Assembly: GCF_900167055.1 (NCBI RefSeq)
Contig: NZ_FUXP01000006.1
Location: 1-64,000, forward strand
Source: Lysobacter spongiicola DSM 21749
GTDB taxonomy: Bacteria; Pseudomonadota; Gammaproteobacteria; Xanthomonadales; Xanthomonadaceae
Reading direction: 5' to 3'
Length of the DNA stretch: 64,000 bases
This document shows positions 16,851-28,236 of this stretch, one piece after another (the stretch's first letter is position 1; each line of letters opens with the position of its first letter). Under the pieces are notes generated by a model. It was given only the letters and a program-made list of their open reading frames with translations, was not told the origin of the DNA and did not search any database. The position numbers and the translations under genes were made by a program.

Positions 16851-18485
16851 ATGGCAGACCCCATCCGCATCGCCCTCGCCCAGTTCGACTTCCCCGTCGG
16901 CGCCGTCGAGCGCAACGCCGAAGCCATCATCGAGCTGATCGCCGAGGCGCGCGACGAATATGGCGCGGACCTGGTGCTGTTCCCGGAGCTCGCCCTCAGC
17001 GGTTATCCGCCCGAGGACCTGTTGCTGAGGCCGGGCTTCCTGCACGACTGTGAAAAGGCGATGCACCGCATCGCTGCCGCAACCACGGGCATCACCGCGA
17101 TCGTCGGCTGGCCCGAAACCGCCGGGTCGGTGGTCTACAACGCGGCCAGCATCCTCTGCGACGGCCGTATCGAGCGCACCTACCGCAAGCGCGAGCTGCC
17201 CAACTACGCCGTGTTCGACGAGCGTCGCTACTTCGTGGTCGACCCCGACGGTGGCAACTGCATCTTCGAGTTCAAGGGTGTGCGCATGGGCCTGCTGATC
17301 TGCGAGGACATGTGGTTCGCCGAGCCGCTGCACGCCACGGTGGAAGAAGGCGCGGAACTGATCCTCTCGATCAATGCTTCGCCGTTCGAACGCGACAAGC
17401 ACGCCCGCCGCGATGCCCTGATGGAAGATGCCACCCGCCAGTTCGGCGTGTCCATCGCCTACGTCAACTGCGTCGGTGGCCAGGATGCGGTGGTGTTCGA
17501 CGGCAGCTCGCTGGTGGCTGAGCGGGGCGGCACGGTGCGTCCGGCTGCGGCGGCGTTTACCGAGCAGATGCTGGTGGTGGACTACGACCCCGAATCCCGC
17601 GGTTTCGCCTCCGTGCAGTGGATGGAGGATGGCGACGAGAGCCGTGATGCGCTGGCGTGGCGCGCCGTGGTCCGGGGCACCCGCGACTACTGCCAGAAGA
17701 ACGGCTTCAAGAAGGCCTGGCTGGGACTGAGCGGCGGCCTCGATTCCGCGGTCTGCCTGGCCATCGCAGTGGACGCGCTGGGGGCGGAGAACGTCACCGC
17801 TGTCAGCATGCCCTCGCGCTACACCGCGGGCATCTCCAACGAGCTGGCCGCCGAGCAGTGCGCCGAAATGGGCGTGCGGCTGATCAATCTGCCGATCGAG
17901 AAGCCGTTCCAGGGTTATCTGGACACACTGGCCGAGGTGTTCGAAGGCCAGGAGGTCGATACCACCGAGGAGAACCTGCAGTCCCGCACGCGCGGTGCCA
18001 TGTTGATGGCGTTGACCAACAAGTTCCACGGCCTGCTGCTGACCACCGGCAACAAGAGCGAGTACGCGGTGGGCTACGCCACCATCTATGGCGACATGGC
18101 CGGGGGCTACGCGCCACTCAAGGACCTCTACAAGACCGAGGTCTACGACCTGGCGCAGTGGCGCAACACGGTCGGCGATCCGGTGATCCCGGTGGGGGTG
18201 ATCGAGCGTCCGCCGTCGGCCGAGCTGCGGGCCGACCAGAAGGACCAGGACTCCCTGCCGCCCTATGACGTGCTGGACGCCATCCTGTCGCGCTATGTCG
18301 ACCAGGAGCAGTCGCACGAGGAGATTGTCGCTGCCGGCTTCGGCGAGGAAACGGTGTCGAGGGTGCTGCACCTGGTGCGCATCAGCGAGTGGAAGCGCCA
18401 CCAGGCCGCGCCCGGGCCGAAGGTCTCGCGCCGTGCGTTCGGGCGCGAGCGCCGCTACCCGATCAGCAACGGCTACGAGGGCTGA
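16851..18485 (+). CDS. nadE: glutamine-dependent NAD+ synthetase
   Basis: Last step of NAD synthesis: amidates nicotinic acid adenine dinucleotide using ammonia from glutamine. The 544 residues comprise an N-terminal nitrilase-type glutaminase domain with the Glu46-Lys113-Cys151 triad (FPELALSGYPPEDL, YRKRELPNY, LLICEDMW) and a C-terminal synthetase domain with the PP-loop LSGGLDSA (293-300). ATG 16851 is chosen because MADPIRIALAQFD starts the glutaminase fold directly; an upstream in-frame extension crosses the sucD terminator and is rejected. It is monocistronic: a terminator lies upstream and a REP element plus a convergent gene lie downstream. Confidence 0.97.
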   Translation: MADPIRIALAQFDFPVGAVERNAEAIIELIAEARDEYGADLVLFPELALSGYPPEDLLLRPGFLHDCEKAMHRIAAATTGITAIVGWPETAGSVVYNAASILCDGRIERTYRKRELPNYAVFDERRYFVVDPDGGNCIFEFKGVRMGLLICEDMWFAEPLHATVEEGAELILSINASPFERDKHARRDALMEDATRQFGVSIAYVNCVGGQDAVVFDGSSLVAERGGTVRPAAAAFTEQMLVVDYDPESRGFASVQWMEDGDESRDALAWRAVVRGTRDYCQKNGFKKAWLGLSGGLDSAVCLAIAVDALGAENVTAVSMPSRYTAGISNELAAEQCAEMGVRLINLPIEKPFQGYLDTLAEVFEGQEVDTTEENLQSRTRGAMLMALTNKFHGLLLTTGNKSEYAVGYATIYGDMAGGYAPLKDLYKTEVYDLAQWRNTVGDPVIPVGVIERPPSAELRADQKDQDSLPPYDVLDAILSRYVDQEQSHEEIVAAGFGEETVSRVLHLVRISEWKRHQAAPGPKVSRRAFGRERRYPISNGYEG

Positions 18486-18531
18486 CCGTCAGCAGGTGGG
18501 CTGCCATTTCCCGGCGGTACCTTCGCCGGCG

Positions 18532-18610
18532 TGTAGGAGCGGCTTCAGCCGCGATCATGGAGTCGGCGCGGGCGGTTTGGCATCCAATCGCGGCTGAAGC
18601 CGCTCCTACA
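18532..18610. repeat. REP/BIME element 3, nadE-bamD convergent gap
   Basis: Paired 25-base arms with a 29-base spacer lie between convergent genes and can act on either transcript. The right arm begins AATCGCGG instead of GATCGCGG. Confidence 0.95.
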
Positions 18611-18638
18611 AAAGCGGGGATGCCGTAGCCCCAACGAA

Positions 18639-18663
18639 AAACGCCGCCCAGGGGGCGGCGTTT
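18639..18663 (-). terminator. rho-independent terminator of bamD
   Basis: An 11-bp stem AAACGCCGCCC with a 3-base loop is followed on the minus strand by a T run. Because the stem is flanked by A and T tracts, it may also work for nadE on the other strand. Confidence 0.85.
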
Positions 18664-18700
18664 CCGATTCAGCGGGGCGGGCCGTTCAGCCCGCTTCCGC

Positions 18701-19558
18701 TCAATCCATGTCCAGCGCCGACTTCTCGGTCGCGAACGGGTTCAGCTTGCGCCAGTCGCTCGGGTAGTCCGGCCAGTCGCCGCTGAGGTAGGGGTGGCCC
18801 GGGGCATTCTGTTCCAGCACGCGGCGCGCATCGTTGGCCAGCGTCTCCTCGCCCAGACCCTCGTACGCGGCCGCGAGGGTCGCCACCGCATCGTTCTGGT
18901 GCTCGGTCCCCGGATACGTTTCGATCAGGTAACGGGCGCGGTCGGCGGCGGCCACGTAGGCGGTGCGGCGCAGGTAGTACAGCGCGGTCTCCAGCTCGTG
19001 GCGGGCGAACATGTTGCGCAGCTGCGCCATGCGGTTGAGGGCGTCTGCGGCGTAGCGGCTGTTCGGGTAGCGCTCGGTGACGATCTTGAAGTCGTTGAAG
19101 GCCTGCATCGGCGTCGCCAGGTCGCGGCGGCTGGCGTCCAGGCTCCAGACCTTCTGCAGGAACACCGTGTCGCGGTTGGAGTTCACCAGTCCGCGAAGGT
19201 AGTACATGTACGAGGCGAGGCGATGGGTCGGATAGGTGCGAAGGAAGCGGTCGATGCTGCTGATGGCCTCCTCGTGCTTGCCCGCCTTGTACTGGGCGTA
19301 GGCCGTTTCCACCATCGCCTGCTCGGTGTATGGACCGTACGGATACTGCGCCACCAGACGCTTGTAGGCGGTCTCGGCCTGCGACCAGTTGCCGCGCGTC
19401 ATCGAGGTATGGCCCTTCTCGTACAACTGCTCGACCGGCACCCCTTCGATGGCCTCTTCATCCTTGAACATCTTGCCGAAGCGGGCGCAGCCGCTGGCGA
19501 CGAGGACTACCGTCAGCAGCAGGCAGGTGAGGCGCAGGGCGTGGGAGCGTTGGGTCAT
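18701..19558 (-). CDS. bamD: outer membrane assembly lipoprotein BamD
   Basis: Essential lipoprotein of the BAM complex that inserts beta-barrel proteins in the outer membrane. 285 residues: lipoprotein signal [15 protein letters not shown], then TPR repeats ([64 protein letters not shown]). The start ATG 19558 places the signal peptide at the N-terminus; the open frame continues far upstream only because it is antisense to rluD. The gene is divergent from rluD with an 84-base gap, a conserved pairing in gammaproteobacteria. Confidence 0.96.
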   Translation of the reverse strand: MTQRSHALRLTCLLLTVVLVASGCARFGKMFKDEEAIEGVPVEQLYEKGHTSMTRGNWSQAETAYKRLVAQYPYGPYTEQAMVETAYAQYKAGKHEEAISSIDRFLRTYPTHRLASYMYYLRGLVNSNRDTVFLQKVWSLDASRRDLATPMQAFNDFKIVTERYPNSRYAADALNRMAQLRNMFARHELETALYYLRRTAYVAAADRARYLIETYPGTEHQNDAVATLAAAYEGLGEETLANDARRVLEQNAPGHPYLSGDWPDYPSDWRKLNPFATEKSALDMD

Positions 19559-19642
19559 GGTCGAAAAGGTCAGCGGGCGCCGGAGGCACGAAGCGACGAT
19601 AATAGCAGTCCCGCGCCGCGAGCCCTTAACCGTGCCCCCTAC

Positions 19643-20641
19643 ATGACATCCGACCCCCAAACGCCCGCCGGAAGCGAATCGGCCACCCACCAGGCCACCG
19701 TGCCCGACACCGCCGCCGGCCGCCGGTTCGATGCCGTGATCGCCGAATTGTTCCCGCAGTACTCGCGCTCCCGGCTGGCAGCCTGGATCAAGTCCGGAGA
19801 CGCCCTCCTGGACGGCCAGCAGGTGCGTCCCCGCGATCCGGTGCGGGGCGGGGAGACGGTGAGCCTGGAGGTGGTGCTCGAGGTGCAGACGCGCTCGGAG
19901 CCCGAGGACATCGCGCTGGACGTGCTGTTCGAGGACGAGCACCTGCTGGTGATCGACAAGCCGGCCGGGCTGGTGGTGCACCCGGGGGCCGGCAATCCTA
20001 CGGGCACGCTGGTCAACGCACTGCTCCACCGCGACCCGGGCCTGAACGCGCTGCCTCGCGCGGGCATCGTGCACCGGCTCGACAAGGACACATCGGGGGT
20101 GATGGTGGTCGCCCGCACGCTGGTCGCGCACACCGCGTTGGTGGAGCAACTGTCGGCGCGTGCCGTGCATCGCCAGTACCTGGCCGTGGTGGCTGGACCG
20201 CTGGTGGCCGGCGGCACCGCCAACGCCCCCATCGACCGCCATCCTCGCGACCGCATCCGCATGGCGGTGCGCGACGATGGCCGCGAGGCGGTGACGCATT
20301 ACCGCCTGCGCGAGCGTTTCCGCGCCCACACCCTGCTGGAGTGCCGGCTGGAAACGGGCCGGACCCACCAGATCCGCGTGCACATGCAGCACATCAAGCA
20401 TCCGATCATCGGCGATCCGCTGTATGGCGGCTCGCTCAAGCTGCCCAAGGGCGCGACGCCGGAGCTGGTGGAGGCACTGCGCGGGTTCAAGCGCCAGGCG
20501 CTGCACGCGGAAACGCTGGAGTTCGTGCACCCGGTCACCGGCGAGCCGGTGCGATGCAGTGCGCAGGTGCCGGAGGACATGCAGGCGCTGGTCAAGGCGC
20601 TGCAGGACGACACCCGCATCGCCAACGAGAAGGCCCGCTGA
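19643..20641 (+). CDS. rluD: 23S rRNA pseudouridine(1911/1915/1917) synthase RluD
   Basis: 332 residues. It makes pseudouridines in helix 69 of 23S rRNA. An S4-like RNA-binding domain ([18 protein letters not shown]) precedes the RluA-family catalytic domain with [14 protein letters not shown], whose Asp is the nucleophile, and [15 protein letters not shown] 19643 gives a normal length. The next gene, pgeF, starts two bases after the stop, the classic rluD-yfiH pairing. Confidence 0.96.
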   Translation: MTSDPQTPAGSESATHQATVPDTAAGRRFDAVIAELFPQYSRSRLAAWIKSGDALLDGQQVRPRDPVRGGETVSLEVVLEVQTRSEPEDIALDVLFEDEHLLVIDKPAGLVVHPGAGNPTGTLVNALLHRDPGLNALPRAGIVHRLDKDTSGVMVVARTLVAHTALVEQLSARAVHRQYLAVVAGPLVAGGTANAPIDRHPRDRIRMAVRDDGREAVTHYRLRERFRAHTLLECRLETGRTHQIRVHMQHIKHPIIGDPLYGGSLKLPKGATPELVEALRGFKRQALHAETLEFVHPVTGEPVRCSAQVPEDMQALVKALQDDTRIANEKAR

Positions 20642-20643
20642 GC

Positions 20644-21405
20644 GTGCATCCGGCCCTGCTCGCGGCGGACTGGCCGGCGCCGGCAGGGGTGCGGGCATTC
20701 ACCACGCTGCGATCGGGTGCCGGGGTGTCGCAGGGCCCCTTCCAGCACTTCAACCTGGGTAGCCGCTGCGGCGACGATCCGGCTGCGGTGGCGTCGAACC
20801 GTGACGCGCTGGTCGACCTGGCGAAAATGCCAGCCACGCCGGTCTGGTTGCGGCAGGTCCACGGCACGGACATCCATCGCGCACGCCAGGCGAATGCCGG
20901 ATCGAGCGAGCCGGAAGCCGACGCAGCCGTGTCCGGCGTGCCCGGCGTCGTACTGGCGGTGCTCACGGCCGACTGCCTGCCCGTGCTGCTGTGCTCGGTA
21001 CGCGGTGACGAGGTTGCCGCCGCCCACGCCGGCTGGCGCGGGCTCGCCGCCGGAGTGCTGGAGGAGACGGTCCGGGCGATGGCGACGCCGGCGTCGAGCC
21101 TGATGGCCTGGCTCGGACCCGCTGCCGGGCCGGAAAATTACGAGATCGGTGAAGAAGTCTTCGCGGCTTTCGCAAAGCTCGATCCGGCTGCGGCGGAGGC
21201 CTTCGTCGCCACCCGCCCCGGACATTGGCGGGTGGACCTGTACGCCCTCACGCGGCAACGGCTCACCGCCGCCGGCCTACCCCCGACCAGCATCCATGGC
21301 GGCGACTACTGCACCATCGGCGATCCGGGCCGCTTCTACTCGCACCGGCGAGACGGGCACAGCGGCCGCATGGCATCGGTCATCTGGATCGATCCGGCAG
21401 GGTGA
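20644..21405 (+). CDS. pgeF: multicopper-type polyphenol oxidase / purine nucleoside phosphorylase YfiH family
   Basis: 253 residues from a GTG two bases past rluD. The family signatures GPFQHFNLGSRCGDD, WLRQVHGTDI, VLTADCLPVLLC and AAAHAGWRGL include the Cys and two His that bind the catalytic metal. Proteins of this family (PgeF/YfiH, LACC1-related) are linked to peptidoglycan editing in E. coli and have purine nucleoside activity; the exact role in this organism is open. It is tightly coupled to rluD. Confidence 0.93.
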   Translation: MHPALLAADWPAPAGVRAFTTLRSGAGVSQGPFQHFNLGSRCGDDPAAVASNRDALVDLAKMPATPVWLRQVHGTDIHRARQANAGSSEPEADAAVSGVPGVVLAVLTADCLPVLLCSVRGDEVAAAHAGWRGLAAGVLEETVRAMATPASSLMAWLGPAAGPENYEIGEEVFAAFAKLDPAAAEAFVATRPGHWRVDLYALTRQRLTAAGLPPTSIHGGDYCTIGDPGRFYSHRRDGHSGRMASVIWIDPAG

Positions 21406-21435
21406 AGCTAGGCCCATGGCCCGACTGGCGCCGAA

Positions 21436-22803
21436 TCAGACCGCCCTCAGCGCCTCGAGGTAGCTTCGGCGCCATGCGGTGATGTCGAATTCGCGCAGCC
21501 GCTTCATCATCCCTTCCCAGCGCTCCTGGCGTTCGCCCAGCGGCATTTCGATGGCCTGCGCCAGCGCGGCGGCGACGCCATCGAGGTCGTAGGGATTCAC
21601 CTGCAGGGCGCCATCGAGCTCCCGCGCGGCACCGGCGAAGCTCGAAAGCACCAGGACGCCCGGATTGTCTTCATCCTGAGAGGCCACGAACTCCTTGGCG
21701 ACCAGATTCATGCCGTCGCGAAGCGGCGTCACCACCCCGACCTGGGCCAGCCGGTAGAAGCCGGTGAGGGTGGAGTGCGGATAGTTCTGGTTGACGTAGC
21801 GCATCGGCGTCCAGTCCGGGTGTGCGTATCCGCCGTTGATGTGCCCGGCCAGTTGCTCAAGCTCGTTGCGCAGCGCCTGGTACTCGGGCACGCCGCCGCG
21901 CGAGACCGGTGCGATCTGCAGGAAGGTCAGGCGGTCGCGCTGCTCGGGGTACTGCTTGAGGTAGCACTCGAAGGCCTTGAAACGCTCGGGCAGGCCCTTG
22001 GAGTAGTCGAGCCGGTCGACACCGATCGCCAGTGATCCGCGCGGGATGCTGAGGGCCAGCTTGATGACACTCGACTGGTCCGCCGCGGCGGCGGCCTGCT
22101 CCGCGATGCGTGCGGTGTCGATGCTGATCGGGAAGGCCCCCGCGTGCAGCCGGTGGCCACCCGAGGTTTCCAGGACCCCGTCGGAAATCACCCGGCCGCG
22201 GCCGAACAGCCGCACGTAATCCTGGAACCGCTCCAGGTCGCGCTCGGTCTGGAAACCGATCAGGTCGTGCGACGAGAGCCCTTCGAACAGCCGGGCGTGG
22301 TGGGGCAGGGCGGCCAGCAGGTCCGAGGAGGGCATCGGCACGTGCAGGAAGAAGCCGAGCTTGCAGCGCACGCCACGCTCGCGCAGCAGCCGTGCCAGCG
22401 GGATGAGGTGGTAGTCGTGGATCCAGACGATGTCGTCGTCACGCAGCAACGGCGCCAGCTTGTCGGCGAACAGCGCGTTGACCCTGCGGTAGGCGTCGTA
22501 GGTTTCGCGGCTGTAGTCGACCAGGTCGACCCGGAAATGCAGCAGCGGCCACAGGGTCCGGTTGGCGAAGCCGTTGTAGTAATCGGCGTGGTCCTGGCGC
22601 GAGAGGTCCAGGGTGACGTATTCGATATTGCCGTCCTGCTGCTCGTGGACGTGGCCGGATTCTTTCGGGTGAATCTTGCCGCTCCAGCCGAACCAGAGTC
22701 CGCCGGTTTCTTCCAGGGCCGCCCGCAGCGCCACCGCGAGGCCGCCGGACATGGGCTGGTCCGGAAGGGCGACGCGGTTGGACACGACGACGAGTCGACT
22801 CAT
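21436..22803 (-). CDS. otsA: trehalose-6-phosphate synthase (UDP-forming)
   Basis: 455 residues, GT20 family. It joins UDP-glucose and glucose-6-phosphate. The N-terminal RLVVVSNRVALP and GGLAVAL glycine loop, and further on VWIHDYHLIPLARLL, VDRLDYSKGLPERF and DGMNLVAKEFVASQ, are diagnostic. It is last in an otsB-GH15-otsA operon; its ATG overlaps the preceding stop (ATGA), so translation is coupled. The product is made into trehalose, an osmo- and desiccation protectant, by OtsB. Confidence 0.97.
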   Translation of the reverse strand: MSRLVVVSNRVALPDQPMSGGLAVALRAALEETGGLWFGWSGKIHPKESGHVHEQQDGNIEYVTLDLSRQDHADYYNGFANRTLWPLLHFRVDLVDYSRETYDAYRRVNALFADKLAPLLRDDDIVWIHDYHLIPLARLLRERGVRCKLGFFLHVPMPSSDLLAALPHHARLFEGLSSHDLIGFQTERDLERFQDYVRLFGRGRVISDGVLETSGGHRLHAGAFPISIDTARIAEQAAAAADQSSVIKLALSIPRGSLAIGVDRLDYSKGLPERFKAFECYLKQYPEQRDRLTFLQIAPVSRGGVPEYQALRNELEQLAGHINGGYAHPDWTPMRYVNQNYPHSTLTGFYRLAQVGVVTPLRDGMNLVAKEFVASQDEDNPGVLVLSSFAGAARELDGALQVNPYDLDGVAAALAQAIEMPLGERQERWEGMMKRLREFDITAWRRSYLEALRAV

Positions 22804-24590
22804 GTAGCCTCCTGCCAGGGTCGGCTCAGCCGCGTTGCCGCGATGATCAGGCCGACGTGTGAATAGGTCTGCGGAAAGTTGCCCCAGGCCTGTCCATCGT
22901 CGAACGCGAGGTCTTCCGACAGCAGGCCGAGGTGGTTGCGCTTGGCCAGCACGCGCTCGAACAGTGCGCGCGCCTCCTCGTGCCGGCCGATCGCCGCAAG
23001 CGCGTCGACGTACCAGAACGTGCAGATTGTGAAGCTGGTCTCCGGCACGCCGAAATCATCGGGTGCGATGTAGCGGAACAGGCCATCGCCACAGCGCAGG
23101 TCGCGGCCGATCGCCTCTACGGTGCCGATGAAGCGGGGGTCCTCCGCCGCCACGAAGCCGAGATCGGCGAGCAGCAGCAAGGAAGCATCCAGCCGATGCC
23201 CACCGAAGGTGTCCACGAAATGGCCGCGCTCTTCGTCGTAGGCCTCCTGCATGACCCGTTCGCGGATGATGTCCGCGCGCTCGCGCCAGTGGCGGACCTT
23301 CGCAGGCAGGTTCAGGTGGACGGCGATGCGCGCCAGCCGGTCGCAGGCGGCCCAGCACATCACGCTCGAATAGGTGTGCACCTCGGCGCGCCCGCGGAAT
23401 TCCCACAGGCCCGCATCGGGCTGGTCGTACAGCGCGAAGGCCCGGTCGCCGACCGGCTCGAGCCGCTCGAAGGTGGTCACGTCGCCCTGGTGCTCCAGGC
23501 GCCGGTCGAAAAACAACTGGGTGGAGGCAAGGACGACGCTGCCGTAGACATCGTGCTGTTTCTGCAGCCAGGCCAGGTTGCCGCGGCGGACCGGGCCCAT
23601 GCCGCGGTACCCATCCAGGCTTTCGACCGCGTCCTCCGCCAGTTCGGCCTCGAAACCGATCCCGTACAGCGGCTGCAGCCCTTCCTCGTCGGTGCTGGTG
23701 AGGTTGGACACGTAGCGCAGGTAGTCCTCCATCGTGCGGGTGGCGCCCAGCCGGTTCAGCGCCCGCACCACGAATGCCGAATCGCGCAGCCAGCAGTAGC
23801 GATAGTCCCAGTTGCGCTGGGTGTGGGGTGCTTCGGGAATGGACGTGGTGACGGCGGCGACGATCGCGCCGGTTTCCTCGTACTGGCACATCTTCAGGGT
23901 GATGGCGCTGCGGATCACGGCATCCTGCCAGTCCAGCGGTACGGACAGGTAACGTACCCATTCGCGCCAATACGCCTCGGTGCGCTCCCGCGCGTTGCGC
24001 GCGAAGGCGGCGACCGGCTGGGTCAGCGTCTCGTCGGGTCCCAGCACCAGGTTGAGTTCGCGGTCCAGCACGAACGGCACCTGCTCGCGCACCAGCCGGA
24101 CCGGGGCGTCGGTGGTCAGGCGCAGGGTGAAGCCCGGCACCAGGTAGCGCAGGTGGTTGCTGCCCCATGTCACCTCCGGCTGTCGCGCACCGTAATCCGC
24201 CAATGGCCGGAGCCGGATCCGGATACGCGGCATGCCACTCAGTGGACGGACCTGCCGGATCACCATCACCGGCCGGTAGAAGCGGTCGAAGTGGTGCCAG
24301 CGCGGCGCAAAGTCGATGATTTCGATGGCGCCGCCGTGGACATCGCGCAGCACGGTACGCAGCACGGCGGTGTTGGGCAGGTACTGCTGCTCGGATGCGG
24401 CCTGGTCCTCCAGCTCGATGGCGTAGTCGCCACCGGGGTGCTGGCTGGGCCGCAGCAGCGCGCAGAAGGTGGGGTCGCCGTCGAACGCGGGGACGCAGCC
24501 CCATACGATGCGGGCATCGCGGTCGACCAGCGCCGCCAGGCTGCCGTTGCCGATCATTCCCAGTTGCAGTGACTCCTCGCAGTTGCTCAT
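22800..24590 (-). CDS. glycoside hydrolase family 15 protein, probable trehalase or glucoamylase
   Basis: 596 residues, with an N-terminal beta-sandwich ([20 protein letters not shown]) and a C-terminal alpha/alpha barrel containing [14 protein letters not shown] and [15 protein letters not shown], as in bacterial GH15 enzymes of the trehalase-like branch. It may hydrolyse trehalose or short alpha-glucans. Being sandwiched by ATGA overlaps between otsB and otsA, it is made together with the synthesis enzymes. That suggests turnover control or a role in recycling rather than growth on external sugar. No signal peptide is visible, so it should be cytoplasmic. Substrate specificity cannot be told from sequence. 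Confidence 0.88.
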   Translation of the reverse strand: MSNCEESLQLGMIGNGSLAALVDRDARIVWGCVPAFDGDPTFCALLRPSQHPGGDYAIELEDQAASEQQYLPNTAVLRTVLRDVHGGAIEIIDFAPRWHHFDRFYRPVMVIRQVRPLSGMPRIRIRLRPLADYGARQPEVTWGSNHLRYLVPGFTLRLTTDAPVRLVREQVPFVLDRELNLVLGPDETLTQPVAAFARNARERTEAYWREWVRYLSVPLDWQDAVIRSAITLKMCQYEETGAIVAAVTTSIPEAPHTQRNWDYRYCWLRDSAFVVRALNRLGATRTMEDYLRYVSNLTSTDEEGLQPLYGIGFEAELAEDAVESLDGYRGMGPVRRGNLAWLQKQHDVYGSVVLASTQLFFDRRLEHQGDVTTFERLEPVGDRAFALYDQPDAGLWEFRGRAEVHTYSSVMCWAACDRLARIAVHLNLPAKVRHWRERADIIRERVMQEAYDEERGHFVDTFGGHRLDASLLLLADLGFVAAEDPRFIGTVEAIGRDLRCGDGLFRYIAPDDFGVPETSFTICTFWYVDALAAIGRHEEARALFERVLAKRNHLGLLSEDLAFDDGQAWGNFPQTYSHVGLIIAATRLSRPWQEAT

Positions 24591-25342
24591 GCGGGGCTCC
24601 CGATAGCGGCTTGCAGCCATGAAATGACGTCGGTGGGATCCGCCAGGCGGTGGGCGGCCACGCTGGGCTGCCGGTTGCCCACCAGGACGGCCAGGCCGTC
24701 ATGGTCGCGGACCACTTCGAAGCCGTGCTCGTCGGTGTGGTCATCGCCGACGAACACCGGCCGCCGCCCTGCGAAAGGCGGGCGGTCCATCATCTGTTCG
24801 ATGGCCGACCCCTTGTTCGCGCCACCCGGGCGCAACTCGGCAACGTGGTCGCCGGACTGGATGCGGTAGCCCGGCAGGTCCGGCAGGGCGGCGTTCGCGA
24901 GCGCCATGAGGTCCTGGTGGGCCGCGGTATTGCCGCGCCAGTGCAGGGCCAGCGTCGACCCCTTGTCCTCCACCACCGCACCGGGATAGCGCTCCGCCAC
25001 CCGACCGGCGTCTTCGCGCAGGTGCCCCAGGGCCGGGGGCGGTTCGGGCGCTTCCTCCTTCGAGCCGTCGATCCGCCGCTCCAACCCGTGCAGGCCGGCG
25101 GCCGGGAGATGGAGGGGCGCGAACAGCCGGTCGAGTACGTCGAGCGGACGCCCGCTGACCAGCGCAAGCGCCCCGTCCAGCCGCGCATGCAGGGCGCCGA
25201 GTACATTGACGAGGTCGGGGGGCAGCCGCACCTCGTCGGGCCTCTCCGCGAACTCAAGCAGGGTGCCGTCGACGTCGAGGAAGAGGGCCCAGTCGTCGGC
25301 GATGGCCGGAGGGCGTGGAAGTGATGCGGTGGCTACGATCAT
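24587..25342 (-). CDS. otsB: trehalose-6-phosphate phosphatase
   Basis: 251 residues, HAD superfamily. [12 protein letters not shown] carries the nucleophile and acid aspartates, [14 protein letters not shown] is motif II, and [12 protein letters not shown] is the metal-binding motif. It removes phosphate from trehalose-6-phosphate made by OtsA. It is first in the otsB-GH15-otsA operon; the GH15 start overlaps its stop (ATGA). ATG 25342 has a weak ribosome site, and an ATG 27 bases upstream is possible. The start is 118 bases from the divergent clpB gene. Confidence 0.95.
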   Translation of the reverse strand: MIVATASLPRPPAIADDWALFLDVDGTLLEFAERPDEVRLPPDLVNVLGALHARLDGALALVSGRPLDVLDRLFAPLHLPAAGLHGLERRIDGSKEEAPEPPPALGHLREDAGRVAERYPGAVVEDKGSTLALHWRGNTAAHQDLMALANAALPDLPGYRIQSGDHVAELRPGGANKGSAIEQMMDRPPFAGRRPVFVGDDHTDEHGFEVVRDHDGLAVLVGNRQPSVAAHRLADPTDVISWLQAAIGSPA

Positions 25343-25385
25343 GAATGCGATTGTGGGGCGGCGCATGTAAGGATCGGGTGGACAG

Positions 25386-25414
25386 CTTGAAGCTGGAACC
25401 CGGGGGCCACATCT
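25386..25414 (+). promoter_or_regulatory. heat-shock (sigma-32) type promoter of clpB
   Basis: CTTGAAG and CCACATCT are separated by 14 bases, matching the sigma-32 consensus CTTGAAA / CCCCATNT in six of seven and all but one position respectively. The start of transcription would be near 25421, about 40 bases before the clpB ATG. Confidence 0.75.
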
Positions 25415-25460
25415 GAAAGACATCGCGGCCACAACGGCGGCCGCCATCGAGGATCCACCG

Positions 25461-28046
<2,586 letters not shown>

Positions 28047-28096
28047 CTAAGGCCCCTCACCGTCGGCGCCACGAGCGGCGCCGCCAGCCATCTACC

Positions 28097-28120
28097 TGCA
28101 GGAGCGACGTAAGTCGCGAC
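28097..28120. repeat. single short repeat of a second REP class
   Basis: TGCAGGAGCGACGTAAGTCGCGAC contains the imperfect palindrome GCGAC-GTAA-GTCGC behind a GGAG lead-in. It resembles one arm of the main REP family but with a different stem (GCGAC for GCGGC). Only one copy was noticed in the window. Confidence 0.6.
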
Positions 28121-28143
28121 CCCCCGGCGGTAGGGGTCACCCC

Positions 28144-28220
28144 TGTAGGAGCGGCTTCAGCCGCGATCACCAACCGGACGGGCGCGCCGCTTCCCGATCG
28201 CGGCTGAAGCCGCTCCTACA
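28144..28220. repeat. REP/BIME element 4, clpB-kefB convergent gap
   Basis: Two full arms with a 27-base spacer, between convergent genes. No other terminator is visible in this gap, so the element may serve that purpose for both. Confidence 0.95.
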
Positions 28221-28236
28221 AAGGCCGCCCGGCAGC

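Noticed and set aside
15858-18401. 847-codon minus-strand frame
   Set aside because: It lies wholly antisense to sucD and nadE, both clear genes, and its His/Gly/Val-rich product has no domain pattern.
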